64,000 nt of DNA from Candidatus Undinarchaeales archaeon (GTDB taxonomy: Archaea > SpSt-1190 > JASMDC01). The position numbers were made by a program, and so were the translations under genes. The DNA lies in NCBI GenBank assembly GCA_030753015.1, contig JASMDC010000003.1, positions 62,001 through 126,000 of the forward strand, written 5' to 3'. Below the pieces are notes generated by a model. That model was not told the origin of the DNA. It saw only the letters and a program-made list of their open reading frames with translations, and searched no databases. This document shows positions 54,001-59,504 of the stretch, piece after piece (the stretch's first letter is position 1; each line of letters opens with the position of its first letter).

Positions 54001-54449
54001 TCGCAGGTGGTCGTGGAGCACGCATTTTCAGTGCAAAGGAAATTGATGCAATCCGCCGCCTCGCAGCACTCGCCACCAATCATCCAGGTCGTATCGCAGC
54101 ATATGCCGCCGGTCTTTGCCTTGCACCCGTGAGCGTTGTTGCACTCCTGGCAGTCGTTGCACGTCAAATCGACGCAAATCTTATCCGAGCAGGTCTTGCA
54201 GTTATCGCATTCGTCGTCGGAACAGCAGTTCTTACCAACGAACCAGAACCCCATACAGCATATACCACCGGTTTTTTCCACGCATGCGTGGTCGATAAGA
54301 TCCTGGCAGGCGGTGCACACGAGGTCAACGCAGGCCCCGTCTTCACAGCTCTGGTCAGCGTTGCAGTCGTCGTTGGTAGTGCAAGCTGCGGATAAAGTTA
54401 CCACTAAAAAAAGCACGAGAGCTATAACGGTCCATATGGAGAGTCTCAT
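42057..54449 (-). CDS. Giant cysteine-rich single-pass surface protein (4,130 residues)
   Basis: A signal peptide (about 1-22) leads into some 3,800 residues of tandem Cys-rich modules. The common unit, about 60-75 residues, follows GQxCTxxxQCxSGxCVxGxCGTC, then DGWCCxxxC and LDxxCxxDCxCxxxxxC. TSP3-like PCPxDPxNAC loops occur near 3500 and 3600, and CGDGKC..GENC modules near the end. An Ig/COG1470-type domain (about 3866-3963) precedes one membrane helix (about 3972-3994, IEVIVIIGALFLAV, then KRR). The cytoplasmic tail of about 135 residues is Gln/Gly/Tyr-rich and holds three copies of (R/K)G(L/F)HP, the last at the C-terminus. It is probably a disulfide-stabilised stalk or adhesin. The start ATG overlaps the stop of the CWB2-like gene. 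Confidence 0.85.
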   Translation of the reverse strand: MRLSIWTVIALVLFLVVTLSAACTTNDDCNADQSCEDGACVDLVCTACQDLIDHACVEKTGGICCMGFWFVGKNCCSDDECDNCKTCSDKICVDLTCNDCQECNNAHGCKAKTGGICCDTTWMIGGECCEAADCINFLCTENACSTTTCEDGYSLCNDECIVLVAAEGSCTLDCHCQANLDCVGEEGSKKCLKANEQTCTVGTECASGVCVDGACGTCADQDDLTACTKEGVADGWCCQNTCFAPLALDGDCGGVACKCNTNLQCTTDGCKKEAGQTCTDSGQCASKLCAATGLCGTPATGAACLLSGNPTGSVCNEACCSNICDTGTEPDTCDTACASAGETCYETAGGQGGQQGACCNDQCVREAERKAAGTSCTETCECQDGLACGGPEGSKTCRLAAGEPCTAWDECASVVCVQQTAGGNYVCGSCQAKDATFACKAEGIIGLCCNDQCIAPAGLDSGCTQDCHCLANFECSGTKCKRVDGQDCTTWSECANSVCVDDTCGSCTGNDGTACIANGIADGRCCANACSIPGDVGTACTADCQCVENTECAGEEGSRTCRKVNGQACTDSGQCSSGLCDASGLCSTPATGSKCMLTGNPSGTVCADACCATICDTSTDPDTCGTGCAIGGATCYKTVGSQGGQEGKCCNDGCVRDVERLPSGESCTVTCQCTGGLICTGPENNKKCKKEVGGPCTVWSECASGACVQATPGGDYTCGTCDGKDLTYACKSETATGWCCLNQCVTPLGLDEDCTDHCECEDGLQCAGNKCKKEDGEACTTWSQCASGECVMGTAGGAYVCGGCAGKDTSFNCTADGVTGWCCTGACTAPVSQDGACAQNCNCGEAFGCTDTGAGKKCKLKEGQSCTQSDDCSQKLCSLDGVCNGALVSPNQCFMDDPTKGTVCQDKCCGLPSFCINDQCVVLCGVVGATCYEGAGTEGVCCQNECFTLDERGGLFDACNAGCQCKTEYSCTGNKCLYKNGRTCSSWSQCSSGLCVSDGGTYKCGACTAGNAGVACEGDGFNGLCCDNACRVRQGLGAACVSDCYCEETFQCTEGFCKLKETQACEKSLDCANSICAVDPQVCNGGLTSPSKCYVQYPGTKGTACGGQCCGMPNFCFGATKACVNTCNNVWVECYEGSGTPGICCQTGCYTEDERKGLDGICAADCQCKGDFVCTLLACKLKDDRTCSAGNQCASSVCIEMTQDSYKCGTCGAGTTKKECSAGALTGWCCGAECVEPKSLDGSCTADCHCLNNYLCAGAVGNKKCKKVDGQTCTSWDQCVSGVCVDGMCGACGGSDFTTCSRDGVDDGWCCGVQCVAPQGLDAQCTSDCHCETTMQCVGAEGNKLCKLKNDQTCTDSAQCSSELCDAAGKCGTPTTGSKCMLGGTHAGSVCNDVCCANTCNTGTTPYTCGANCANAGATCYESDGGQGGQQGKCCNNNCIRQAEKQPLGQVCQVTCECDETAQLECTGGICKTKSGQPCTQGNQCGTNICVDGLCEECTQDKVSCQSGNTQSGWCCNGECVDAVPLNGVCTGNCNCQGDTELSCSFGIGLCKLTGGQTCSQSTDCDSKVCSAGGAACATNSGQGDLCKVDTNIDGLVCHDECCNGYCDSDSDVCNECGLGHACMKLVSGVKKYGSCCADQCFLTTDRKGYEKDCEEHCECGANLECAVATDNKCRMAAGQGCTNGTACASGACVSGICGTCVGKTDISTGCMTPTFSDGWCCAGACVSPKETGEDCVQNCECKVGMQCAGNKCKKNDGQSCTDSGQCASGICRTDSTCGPDDTGDICKIAGANIGTVCGSVCCNAICDVGLNLCSTTTCVEDHVCYENQGTQGSCCADACYTPGELLLLDAACVKSCQCKNTLACTDDAGGDKCKLKDGQTCTSGAECSSGVCVAGTCGTCAGKAISSQCKTATILDGWCCEGACVTHGALDAGCGADCQCQDQYSCTGLLCKLKNSQNCIHGEDCSSSVCVNDVCGTCVGKGKTNACDTQAVANGWCCADECVSPGELGDACTEDCQCKDQFLCTGFQCKRKNGEACISGDQCASDVCVQQTAGGNYVCGSCGGKSVDTQCKTGTVDDGYCCSGGCNRHKGQDEGCTVDCNCDPTFTCKDNRCKKKAGQACVTAGECAVGQCVAGTCRTCTGIVDFTSCASTTVTSGKCCNNICTAPKGLGEGCTFTCQCGSNMECIGAVCKKAAGQPCTSGDQCGTGLCVGAPGESICGTCNTDDFTACKTITISDGWCCGGECAAPQALDGPCDSYCECHQNFACTETGIGKKCKLKKAQTCTLSTDCTSGVCLSNGQCDQAAVGMSCKITAGIDGSVCGNSWAWDTCCAKICDAGTTQCAMTCTEGNTCYEGAGIQGECCTSTCITPPEKGGLNAPCGKDCVCDQTRFTCVDTYGGPNVDTCKKINGQGCESGRDCASKVCVDGTCGTCMGMLAKTPCSTDVLAQGWCCNNQCIYAKPINSPCQRDCECNVGTECHNGLCKLSAGETCTSAALCSSGQCVSSGAYTCGNCVVDGVGCLDENGVIKQCCSNLCNVGWKGVTEPCGNDCECATNMKCAGNPRTCKYVDGQPCTHGNQCQSGYCVDKTGNNGWRCGTCDAAEDNGNKIIDTQGTTGVCCVGNHCTPICRDSDVNGQVDTCNSCEGMAQGSLCYTVAGEGECCNNKCYSSKLPSGQSCNKDCECEAGFCDRNTHLCTDLAGEGALCISDADCQSGLTCIDTDGNGRLDKCSTCNKHGSRKCQEDILSGYCCGGTCKGMLYLSWFPEAECGENPCDGEVKCIAGDWKCNTAGQYKCFQDQSSTCTQTGIFNTGQAANCVPYKCDGTTGKCRTTCVSNDHCLTSYSCIDLTTDGVPETCDTCTGHEASVCDLGGKTGFCCGDACNAPPVAEWTPANRCGEQDCNGAVKCEDDSWVCDTYGDPVCSPDLTLRGQCSNVGAFSSLGDCSPYTCDPSVGQCRTACASSIDCQTQFPCIDIDGQTGLDRCASCSAFGAAACEHLGTSGFCCGNGCEAMSSAQWNPGGGCGLNQCDGGKVTCRESEWLCDTFERHVCNEGRTRTTQCSKLGEYDIPTEDSCGSYICDPTVGTCMTGCTSDIHCTSQCCVLGSCVEKKTKEEGESCEKDCECGGNSVCDPGTKKCSKAVTCPNGQVRNCDASKPICVDDPLKEWLCKPECFPDEAPCVTENSRGFCCAGTCISPRPGFFPGKDCGRLDCGGNVGCNLATGELTCNSFGSICCDSNAPGTCNEVGDCQATSPPCSNQCGGGGSRTFLNYTCHTGLCEAVSSDCSEILFQCNSDRGCVECLDDTHCEDQCQRYSFLNYTCQNFKCEILGADIQDCSTGGSNQICQLPTGCLQCISTEQCQAQYGANYACDFQTLGCKVAKCFKDENCPYTCEQNIYRGQSCNNYICQDKPEQDCKAEGGICTREGCVNCVSDVNCTLTYGTDFGCKGGRCEMLCGNGKCDEGEDCNDCPQDCQCKGTETCDPTTTWAHGCAPDYDNDGFADDKDPCPRDPKNACKPCQGDKDCTDMCHQNVHIEFSCQISVCTPGTEVSCAEMGLICDPAARCVRCGNMTDSNKACKTAFEFTYICADDRCLPDRDMDGMPDSEDPCPTDPTNACTAECPNNVCEATEDCNTCPEDCGCDDGNACSVDRCILGQCIYEASDCGSACETGVCDGDSECMVRSSGGGDCFCEGMCEKGYTCDQSQKCAKAECGDGKCQNECGQCPQDCSIKDCLNNGVCDTSMGENCASAPKDCSCMPGFTCDAQRPESNEIGCYRIACGDKHCDSPDETSGTCCVDCECPGNQKCDPETNSCRGGCGDGECELATECDSCRVDCTPDDCINRKCAPGIGENCRNSADCICDAEIESEATLVMVEKQTKLLSFTVKNTGSLRDAFDITIESDSTLVGLAWTKRLKVNIDVNATFPLSVDVQGHIPGSHVIIINAVPRGLPNKTIIRKVVVAVEQESVLEQIGVLANIKDFIEVIVIIGALFLAVKRRFFPGKAVPVATQGAWQQQQQANYMANQYYGGGGYYGQSGAWRATPANNAQWGGQAGGWGQGQAMQAQAQQAAPPPKKEEPKEELSDAARGLHPGAVSGPSTPGKGLHPGDEGSTSDAKAKKTEEEEDLDYRGFHP

Positions 54450-55744
54450 TCTATCATCTGCCGTGCCCTCTGGACACGTTCGAGTGCTGTCTCTAATCGT
54501 TGCAGACCTTCTGACAGCGCACCTCCCTGTAACAGCTCAACGCTCTGTGAGAGATCGCTCTGGACCTCGTCCAATAAGAATAGCATTCGGGTACTATTTA
54601 AGGGTTCCGACGCAGTGTTGCGTTCTTCCTCAATCCATACGCGCCGTCCTGATGGGCTGATCTCAGCCCAGCGTTCCCAGCGCAACCGGCCCCGCTCACG
54701 CCACCCCTCCTCCCATGCTTCTGCGAACTTGCCCTCGCGTACAAGCACATCGAAGCCAGTGGGATCCGCAAGACTGTCACGCAGCCATCCGAGAGGCCAT
54801 TTTTCGTCCACAAGGATCGGTTTCGAGGCAGCGCTCCACGTGGGAAGGTCCTCCAGGGCATGTCCCGCGGAAGCACCGGCGGGATCCCCCACCAACTCCC
54901 GGCGTACGAGAGGTCCGACGCCTCTCCCCCCCACCGTAGCCTCCTCGATCCCACCCATGACGGTTGTGTAGGCGGTCTCTGTTCCGTCCATGCTCCCCAC
55001 GACCACCACTTCCGAAAGACGTCCGGCCAAGGATGCGAGCCGAGGGGCATCATCGCAGTGGAGATACATCATGTCGTCGACCGGACGCACGGGGAGCGAG
55101 AGAGAGGATGCGACCACGGGATCGCAATAGAGGACTGCACGTGTACCCTCGAGGGTAGGCGACAGTGTTGTGAGGGCACTGCCACAGAGACCGAGGGAGA
55201 GGTCGATACCTGGAGCGAACACTGCCGATGGCCCCAGTCGTCGAACCTCGCTCGCAACTGCTGCTGTAAGCTGACCAGGGACAAGGAGAAGGGGCGTGGC
55301 ACTGAGGCCTCGTGCCCGGATCATTGACACCAGGTCGTCCTGGCGAACTATGGCCACCGTGTCAGCTTCCCCCCAGAAGAACCGCGACACCTCCACGGAA
55401 GTACCCGTAGCTGTGGCCCCCCACAAGCGTACAGTGCGCGCATGAGCCGCGAGATCCTCCTCGAGGGCGGGCGGAAGCACAGCGGGACCCCCCACGAGCA
55501 CCACCAGCCGGGGCTTCATCTGCTCAAGCACACCAAGGGAGTGGGACCCAAGGGTGCCGTCCGTTGCGAGCACAGGTGCTCCCACAAGGCGGGCCGCTTG
55601 GGCAGCAAGGGCGCAGTCCAGGTGAGTTGCGGTCGAGCAGATGAGAACGGTGCCCACTTGTGGCCCGACCTGGCTCCCAATGCCGGCAAAGGAGGTGCTA
55701 AGGAGCAGGAAACAGCAGCAGATTAATGTGCAGGCCCGGCTCAT
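54446..55744 (-). CDS. Secreted protein with cell-wall-binding-repeat-2-like domain
   Basis: 432 residues. A signal peptide (LICCCFLLLSTSFAG) precedes a region matching CWB2-type repeats: VGAPVLATDGTLGSHSLGVLEQMKPRLVVLVGGPAVLPPALEEDL, then VRLWGATATGTSVEVSRFFW. A second, weaker unit covers about 125-190. The remainder is unassigned, with a helical C-terminus (LLDEVQSDLSQSVELLQGG). CWB2 domains anchor or display proteins on cell surfaces. The start overlaps the stop of the winged-helix gene and the end overlaps the giant gene start (both ATGA), so the three are coupled. No membrane helix besides the signal is seen. Confidence 0.72.
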   Translation of the reverse strand: MSRACTLICCCFLLLSTSFAGIGSQVGPQVGTVLICSTATHLDCALAAQAARLVGAPVLATDGTLGSHSLGVLEQMKPRLVVLVGGPAVLPPALEEDLAAHARTVRLWGATATGTSVEVSRFFWGEADTVAIVRQDDLVSMIRARGLSATPLLLVPGQLTAAVASEVRRLGPSAVFAPGIDLSLGLCGSALTTLSPTLEGTRAVLYCDPVVASSLSLPVRPVDDMMYLHCDDAPRLASLAGRLSEVVVVGSMDGTETAYTTVMGGIEEATVGGRGVGPLVRRELVGDPAGASAGHALEDLPTWSAASKPILVDEKWPLGWLRDSLADPTGFDVLVREGKFAEAWEEGWRERGRLRWERWAEISPSGRRVWIEEERNTASEPLNSTRMLFLLDEVQSDLSQSVELLQGGALSEGLQRLETALERVQRARQMIE

Positions 55745-56706
55745 CGCCGGAGCGCCCCCCGATTGAGGATGACGCGGTTGGTCTTGCCGACGGGGGAGCG
55801 GGTAATGATACCGCGTTCCTCAAGGCCTGAGAGAATGCGGCTGAGCTTGGCCTTGGAAAAGTCCGTGGTCTTTTGAAGTTCCTTCTGGAGGGGAGGATCA
55901 TCAGAGTTCAGGATGGCCTCGATGACAACGCGCTCGTTCTCCTCCATCACTGACAGGATATCCTCTTCCCGCACTTCCTCCTCTCGATGAAGCTGTCGCA
56001 CACCTATCGAATAGCCGAGAACGAAGAACGCCACGGCCAGGCCTACGGCCATGGGAGTCCGGTCGGGCGGTGGGGGTACCGGCTCTGTGGCAGGGCTCCG
56101 CGCTGCTTTCTCGAACCCTACGTAGAAGGTCATCTCCTCTCCAGGTTCAAGGCCTCCCCGTCGCCATTCGAACGAGAGTTGTCGACCGTCCGTACGCACG
56201 ATCGCGTTGGGGTAGAGCACTGGCCGGGCCTGGGATGCTCGCCGCTGGAGGCTGACGGGCAGCACAAAGCCCTCCGGTAGGTGGGCGACGAGCTTGAAGT
56301 CGAGCACAGGGTCCTCCGCCCGGTACGTTAAGGAGAAGTCCATCCCTTCTTCCATGCTCCGCACAAGCTCGCCCGTGCTGAACCTGAGACTGATGTTCAC
56401 GATCCCCTCGGGAGCCAGCGGCTGCCTGAAAGGAATGACAACCTCCTTGGTATTCCATGGTCCGTCACGCACTGAATGGGTGAGGTTCCCCTGAGCATCG
56501 AAGACCTCCAGATCCTTCATCCCACCCAACAGCGAGAACGTCGTGGAATCGAGGGGCGTGCCCGAAGTGTTCTCCCCCACGATATCGATGCGCTCTACAC
56601 ATGTTCCATCCGGTGCGATATCAATATCGATGTAAAGTGAGTGGAAATACATATCGGCCACGGTGGGAGTAAGCAGGAGGAACGCCACGAGTAGCCAAGC
56701 TCGCAT
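55741..56706 (-). CDS. Membrane-anchored winged-helix regulator with extracellular sensor domain
   Basis: 321 residues. A signal peptide (MRAWLLVAFLLLTPTVA) is followed by an outer beta-rich domain (about 18-205, FHSLYIDIDIAPDGTCVERI). One membrane helix lies at about 215-235 (TPMAVGLAVAFFVLGYSIGV), and a cytoplasmic winged helix-turn-helix at about 250-321 (VVIEAILNSDDPPLQKELQK, KAKLSRILSGLEERGIITR). This layout is known for archaeal membrane-bound transcription factors. It probably senses an outside signal and controls its own operon. The strong TATA (TATATAAAT, 56736-56744) lies about 33 bases before the ATG. Its coupling to the CWB2-like gene suggests a dedicated regulator. Confidence 0.82.
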   Translation of the reverse strand: MRAWLLVAFLLLTPTVADMYFHSLYIDIDIAPDGTCVERIDIVGENTSGTPLDSTTFSLLGGMKDLEVFDAQGNLTHSVRDGPWNTKEVVIPFRQPLAPEGIVNISLRFSTGELVRSMEEGMDFSLTYRAEDPVLDFKLVAHLPEGFVLPVSLQRRASQARPVLYPNAIVRTDGRQLSFEWRRGGLEPGEEMTFYVGFEKAARSPATEPVPPPPDRTPMAVGLAVAFFVLGYSIGVRQLHREEEVREEDILSVMEENERVVIEAILNSDDPPLQKELQKTTDFSKAKLSRILSGLEERGIITRSPVGKTNRVILNRGALRR

Positions 56707-56735
56707 TACGTCGGGGGAACGCGTCCAAGCTTTTT

Positions 56736-56744
56736 ATTTATATA
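56736..56744 (-). promoter_or_regulatory. TATA box of the regulator-CWB2-giant protein operon
   Basis: A near-consensus TATATAAAT on the minus strand, with an A-rich extension and an AAGCTT palindrome just downstream. The ATG at 56706 is about 33 bases away, giving a very short leader. It lies in the 44-base gap after the lipoprotein gene, so the operon has its own promoter. Confidence 0.65.
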
Positions 56745-56750
56745 CAAGCA

Positions 56751-58110
56751 TTATCGGCGCTGCCAGGCACCGCCTTGCTGCCCTTGCTGTGGATAACGAC
56801 TCCATCCCGGGGGTGCTTGGTACATCCCGGGGGCGCCTCCATATGCTTGGGGCTGCTGCCCCCATTGCTGCTGGTCGGAGGGAGGCTGGACTCCTCCCTT
56901 CTTATTCTTGTCAAGGTAATAGGTCTTGAAGAGGTACACCCCCAGAAGGGGTAGGAGCACGATCTCGAGGGCGTCGTAGAGCTCCTTGATGTACATGATA
57001 TAGCTGAAGAAGGTCTTAGTGAGGATGTACTCGAAGAGGCCCATGGGGGAAACTATGATGGTGTACTTCGTCGCAAAAAGCTCTTGGGCCTGATCCGAGC
57101 GCACCTTTATGATAATATCGCTCTGTTCTTGCTGTCGCCCGGAGAGGTAGGGGGCGATTAGGTCAACCCTGAACTGTTCCAAATCGCCGGGCTCCATAGG
57201 CTTGATCTGCTTGTACCAGTTCTTCATACCGAAGGAGCCATTGATTATGTCGACCACGTAGCTGTCGGTGATGTTACCTGCGTTCTCCACATCGAAGTAG
57301 AACACATGCTCCTCACCCTCCTGGATCTCCACGTTATCGTTGGGGAACGAGACCGATGGAAGGCACACACAGTCCTCTGTGTTCCGGCAGTTCTCGCCAA
57401 TGCTCGGGACACAGGCCGTGTCGTTGCATCCAGAAGGAGTACAGTCGAGGGAGCATGAGAGACATTCGGTGGGCTCGCAGAGTCCGTCACCGCACCGAAG
57501 GATGCAGCGGTGGAGCGTCGCGTTGCAGGCCTCGTCGGGATTATCGCAGCCGCAGTCCTCGCAGCACGAGCCAGACGTCTCGAAGGGTTTCTCGCACTTC
57601 CCGTCTCCGCACTCGATTTCGTAGCATCCACGCTCGTCGGCCCGTTCGTGGTTCGGATTGCAGTACCGATCGAAACAGGGGCAGTCCGTCGGGACGGTGT
57701 CACAGTTCTCACCGAGCTTGACGTCACACACCCGGTTGTTCTTGCACGTGTCCTTTGAACAGTCCTCGTCACAGAGGCCACATTCGTGCTCGCACTTCCC
57801 GTCGGGGCATACGGAGGCCGTGCATTTGGTGTACTTGCAGTGGTAACCCAGTTGGCACATGGAGTCGCAGAGGCAATAACCTCCGTCCCCCGGGATGACC
57901 GAGACACAGCCCTTCTCTCCATTGCACACCTTACCGTCACCGCAGGGGAATCCGCAACCTATGGTGTTGAAGATACATGACCCGGACCGGCAGAGCGCCT
58001 TAGTACAGGGATTGTCGTCCACGCATTCGAGGTCGTTCTGACATCCGGCGGCCAGGATGAGGAGCAGGCCAATCAGGAATCCCAGGGTGCGTGCAGGGGG
58101 GATGTGACAT
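56751..58110 (-). CDS. Cys-rich membrane lipoprotein, paralogue of the giant protein's end; start separated by a one-base break
   Basis: The body, in frame from 58022, has about 28 Cys pairs. It includes CGDGKCEKPFETSGSCCEDC and CGDGLCEPTECLSC modules, then an Ig-like domain, one or two membrane helices (SYIMYIKELYDALEIVLLPLLG) and a Gln/Gly/Tyr-rich tail. The same order ends the 4,130-residue protein. No start codon in this frame gives a signal peptide. ATG 58110, 23 bases from a TATA-like element, begins MSHPP. If the run of six C (minus strand, 58096-58101) had five, it would continue into PARTLGFLIGLLLILAAGC, a full lipoprotein signal with an LAAGC lipobox. This is a sequencing error or a phase-variable switch. 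Confidence 0.72.
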
Positions 58111-58132
58111 CACCTCGCGGCGCCGCGAACCT

Positions 58133-58462
58133 TTAATTTCCACCGTCCTTCCGTCGAGAAAGGATCTCGAGCCCGGCATTGATGCCTATAAGGAGCTCGC
58201 TTATCTCGTGGGGGTCCGTCGTCGCCTCCAGCCTAGCTACGAGTTCATTGATTTTATAACTAACGATGCGGTCGAGCGGTCGAGCCTCCCCTTTCTTCTC
58301 GTTCGATACCCCCTGTTTCGAGCAACGGGGGCAGATGACCTTGCCCTTCACCTTGAAGAGTGGCGAACCACAAGTGGGGCAGTGCTTGGAGAGCATCTTG
58401 CCTCCTGCTAGAAGGAGCGTGGTCATCTCCTTGAGCGGATCTTCCTCCTCCATTATGCTCAC
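58133..58462 (-). CDS. UPF0148 (autoantigen p27-like) zinc-ribbon protein
   Basis: 109 residues. The zinc ribbon CPTCGSPLFKVKGKVICPRC follows an N-terminal helix (MTTLLLAGGKMLSKHCP), the family pattern of UPF0148/Sjogren-syndrome autoantigen 1 proteins found across archaea. The C-terminal half is helical. The molecular function is unknown. The GTG at 58462 is exactly placed for a leaderless start from the shared CTTAAG element; ATG 58453 is possible. Confidence 0.85.
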   Translation of the reverse strand: MSIMEEEDPLKEMTTLLLAGGKMLSKHCPTCGSPLFKVKGKVICPRCSKQGVSNEKKGEARPLDRIVSYKINELVARLEATTDPHEISELLIGINAGLEILSRRKDGGN

Positions 58463-58485
58463 TGACCCGGTCCTAAAGCCGATGC

Positions 58486-58491
58486 CTTAAG
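58486..58491. promoter_or_regulatory. Palindromic CTTAAG element shared by UPF0148 and PAC2 genes
   Basis: The palindrome centre is 27.5 bases from the PAC2 ATG (58516) and 26.5 bases from the UPF0148 GTG (58462). A single TATA-type element could therefore set two leaderless transcripts in opposite directions. Confidence 0.5.
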
Positions 58492-58515
58492 AATGTTAGC
58501 CCCCTCGTATCCTGC

Positions 58516-59271
58516 ATGGCCGATGTAGAAGTGCGGTGCAAGTTGGAATCACTCGCAGGCTACACCCTGGTCATGGGTTTTCCTGACGTTGGGCTCGCCG
58601 GTGCGATTGCTGCAGAGCATATCTCCGCTAAAGCAGGGATGCGTGAAGTGGGCCACATCCAATCGGACCGGCTCGTACCCCTGGCGGTCGTCGAGGAAGG
58701 GATTGTCGCACGACCCATCTCCATCTACGTCTCCAAGCGCCGCAAGCTCGTCCTCATCCGCTCCTATGTCCACCTCCCACCGCGGTTGGCCCACGAAGTA
58801 TCCCGCGCAGTTGTGGGTTGGGCCCACGAATCAGGGATCACCGAGGTGATATGCTTCGCAGGCGTGCTCATAGAGGAAGGCCAGGACGGTGGCGATGACG
58901 TATACGTGGCGACCACGACAGGGGAGGCTTTAAACGGAGACCGTCTACAACGGCTGCTGAACCGGGATGGCGTGTATCCCTGGACGGGCTCCGTGTACGG
59001 CTTCGTAGGGCAGGTCTTGCTCGATTGTATCGATGTTGACCTCCCCGCCGTCTCACTCGTGGTGGAGACCCGTGCCGACTACCCGGACGCCCGGGCGGCG
59101 GCCACCTGTATTCGCACCCTCAACCGGTATCTCAACCTACGCATAGACCTGGAGCCACTCATGGAGGAGGCCAACCTCATCGAGGGGCAGATGAAGTCGG
59201 TTATGGATCATGCCAGCAGGCTCCACCAGCAAATGGAGCAGACGACGAGCGCGAACCTGATGTTCAGATAG
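58516..59271 (+). CDS. PAC2-family proteasome assembly chaperone-like protein
   Basis: 251 residues. LVMGFPDVGLAGAIAAEHISAK, RLVPLAVVEEG, GWAHESGITEVICFAGV and ATTTGEALNGD form the PAC2-family pattern. GFVGQVLLDCIDVDLPAVSLVVET is a later family block, and a C-terminal coiled coil ends in NLMFR. Archaeal PAC2 proteins such as PbaA can bind the 20S proteasome through a C-terminal HbYX motif. Here the last three residues are MFR, that is, Phe in place of Tyr. It is probably leaderless. No proteasome gene is in the window. Confidence 0.86.
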   Translation: MADVEVRCKLESLAGYTLVMGFPDVGLAGAIAAEHISAKAGMREVGHIQSDRLVPLAVVEEGIVARPISIYVSKRRKLVLIRSYVHLPPRLAHEVSRAVVGWAHESGITEVICFAGVLIEEGQDGGDDVYVATTTGEALNGDRLQRLLNRDGVYPWTGSVYGFVGQVLLDCIDVDLPAVSLVVETRADYPDARAAATCIRTLNRYLNLRIDLEPLMEEANLIEGQMKSVMDHASRLHQQMEQTTSANLMFR

Positions 59272-59504
59272 GTCACCCATCTACCGATCTTCGGATGAAA
59301 AAAGGCACGTGACCACATCCATTCACCGTGTATCGGGCATCCCGCGCTAGATATCCCAATCCAAGCCATCTCCAGGGTCGGTTCATCGAGGGAAATGGTT
59401 CCCGGAACCTTCGTCCACCATGAACAGCGCAGAATCAGTCTATCGCTCCCCGGTGACAATGGTTGGCCCGGATTATTCATTATCCTTGCATGGCAGATGA
59501 TTAC

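Noticed and set aside
44900..54300. Regular repeats considered as a CRISPR array
   Set aside because: Units are about 180-220 bases, diverged, in one open reading frame and conserved at the level of cysteines. There are no short identical repeats with unique spacers.
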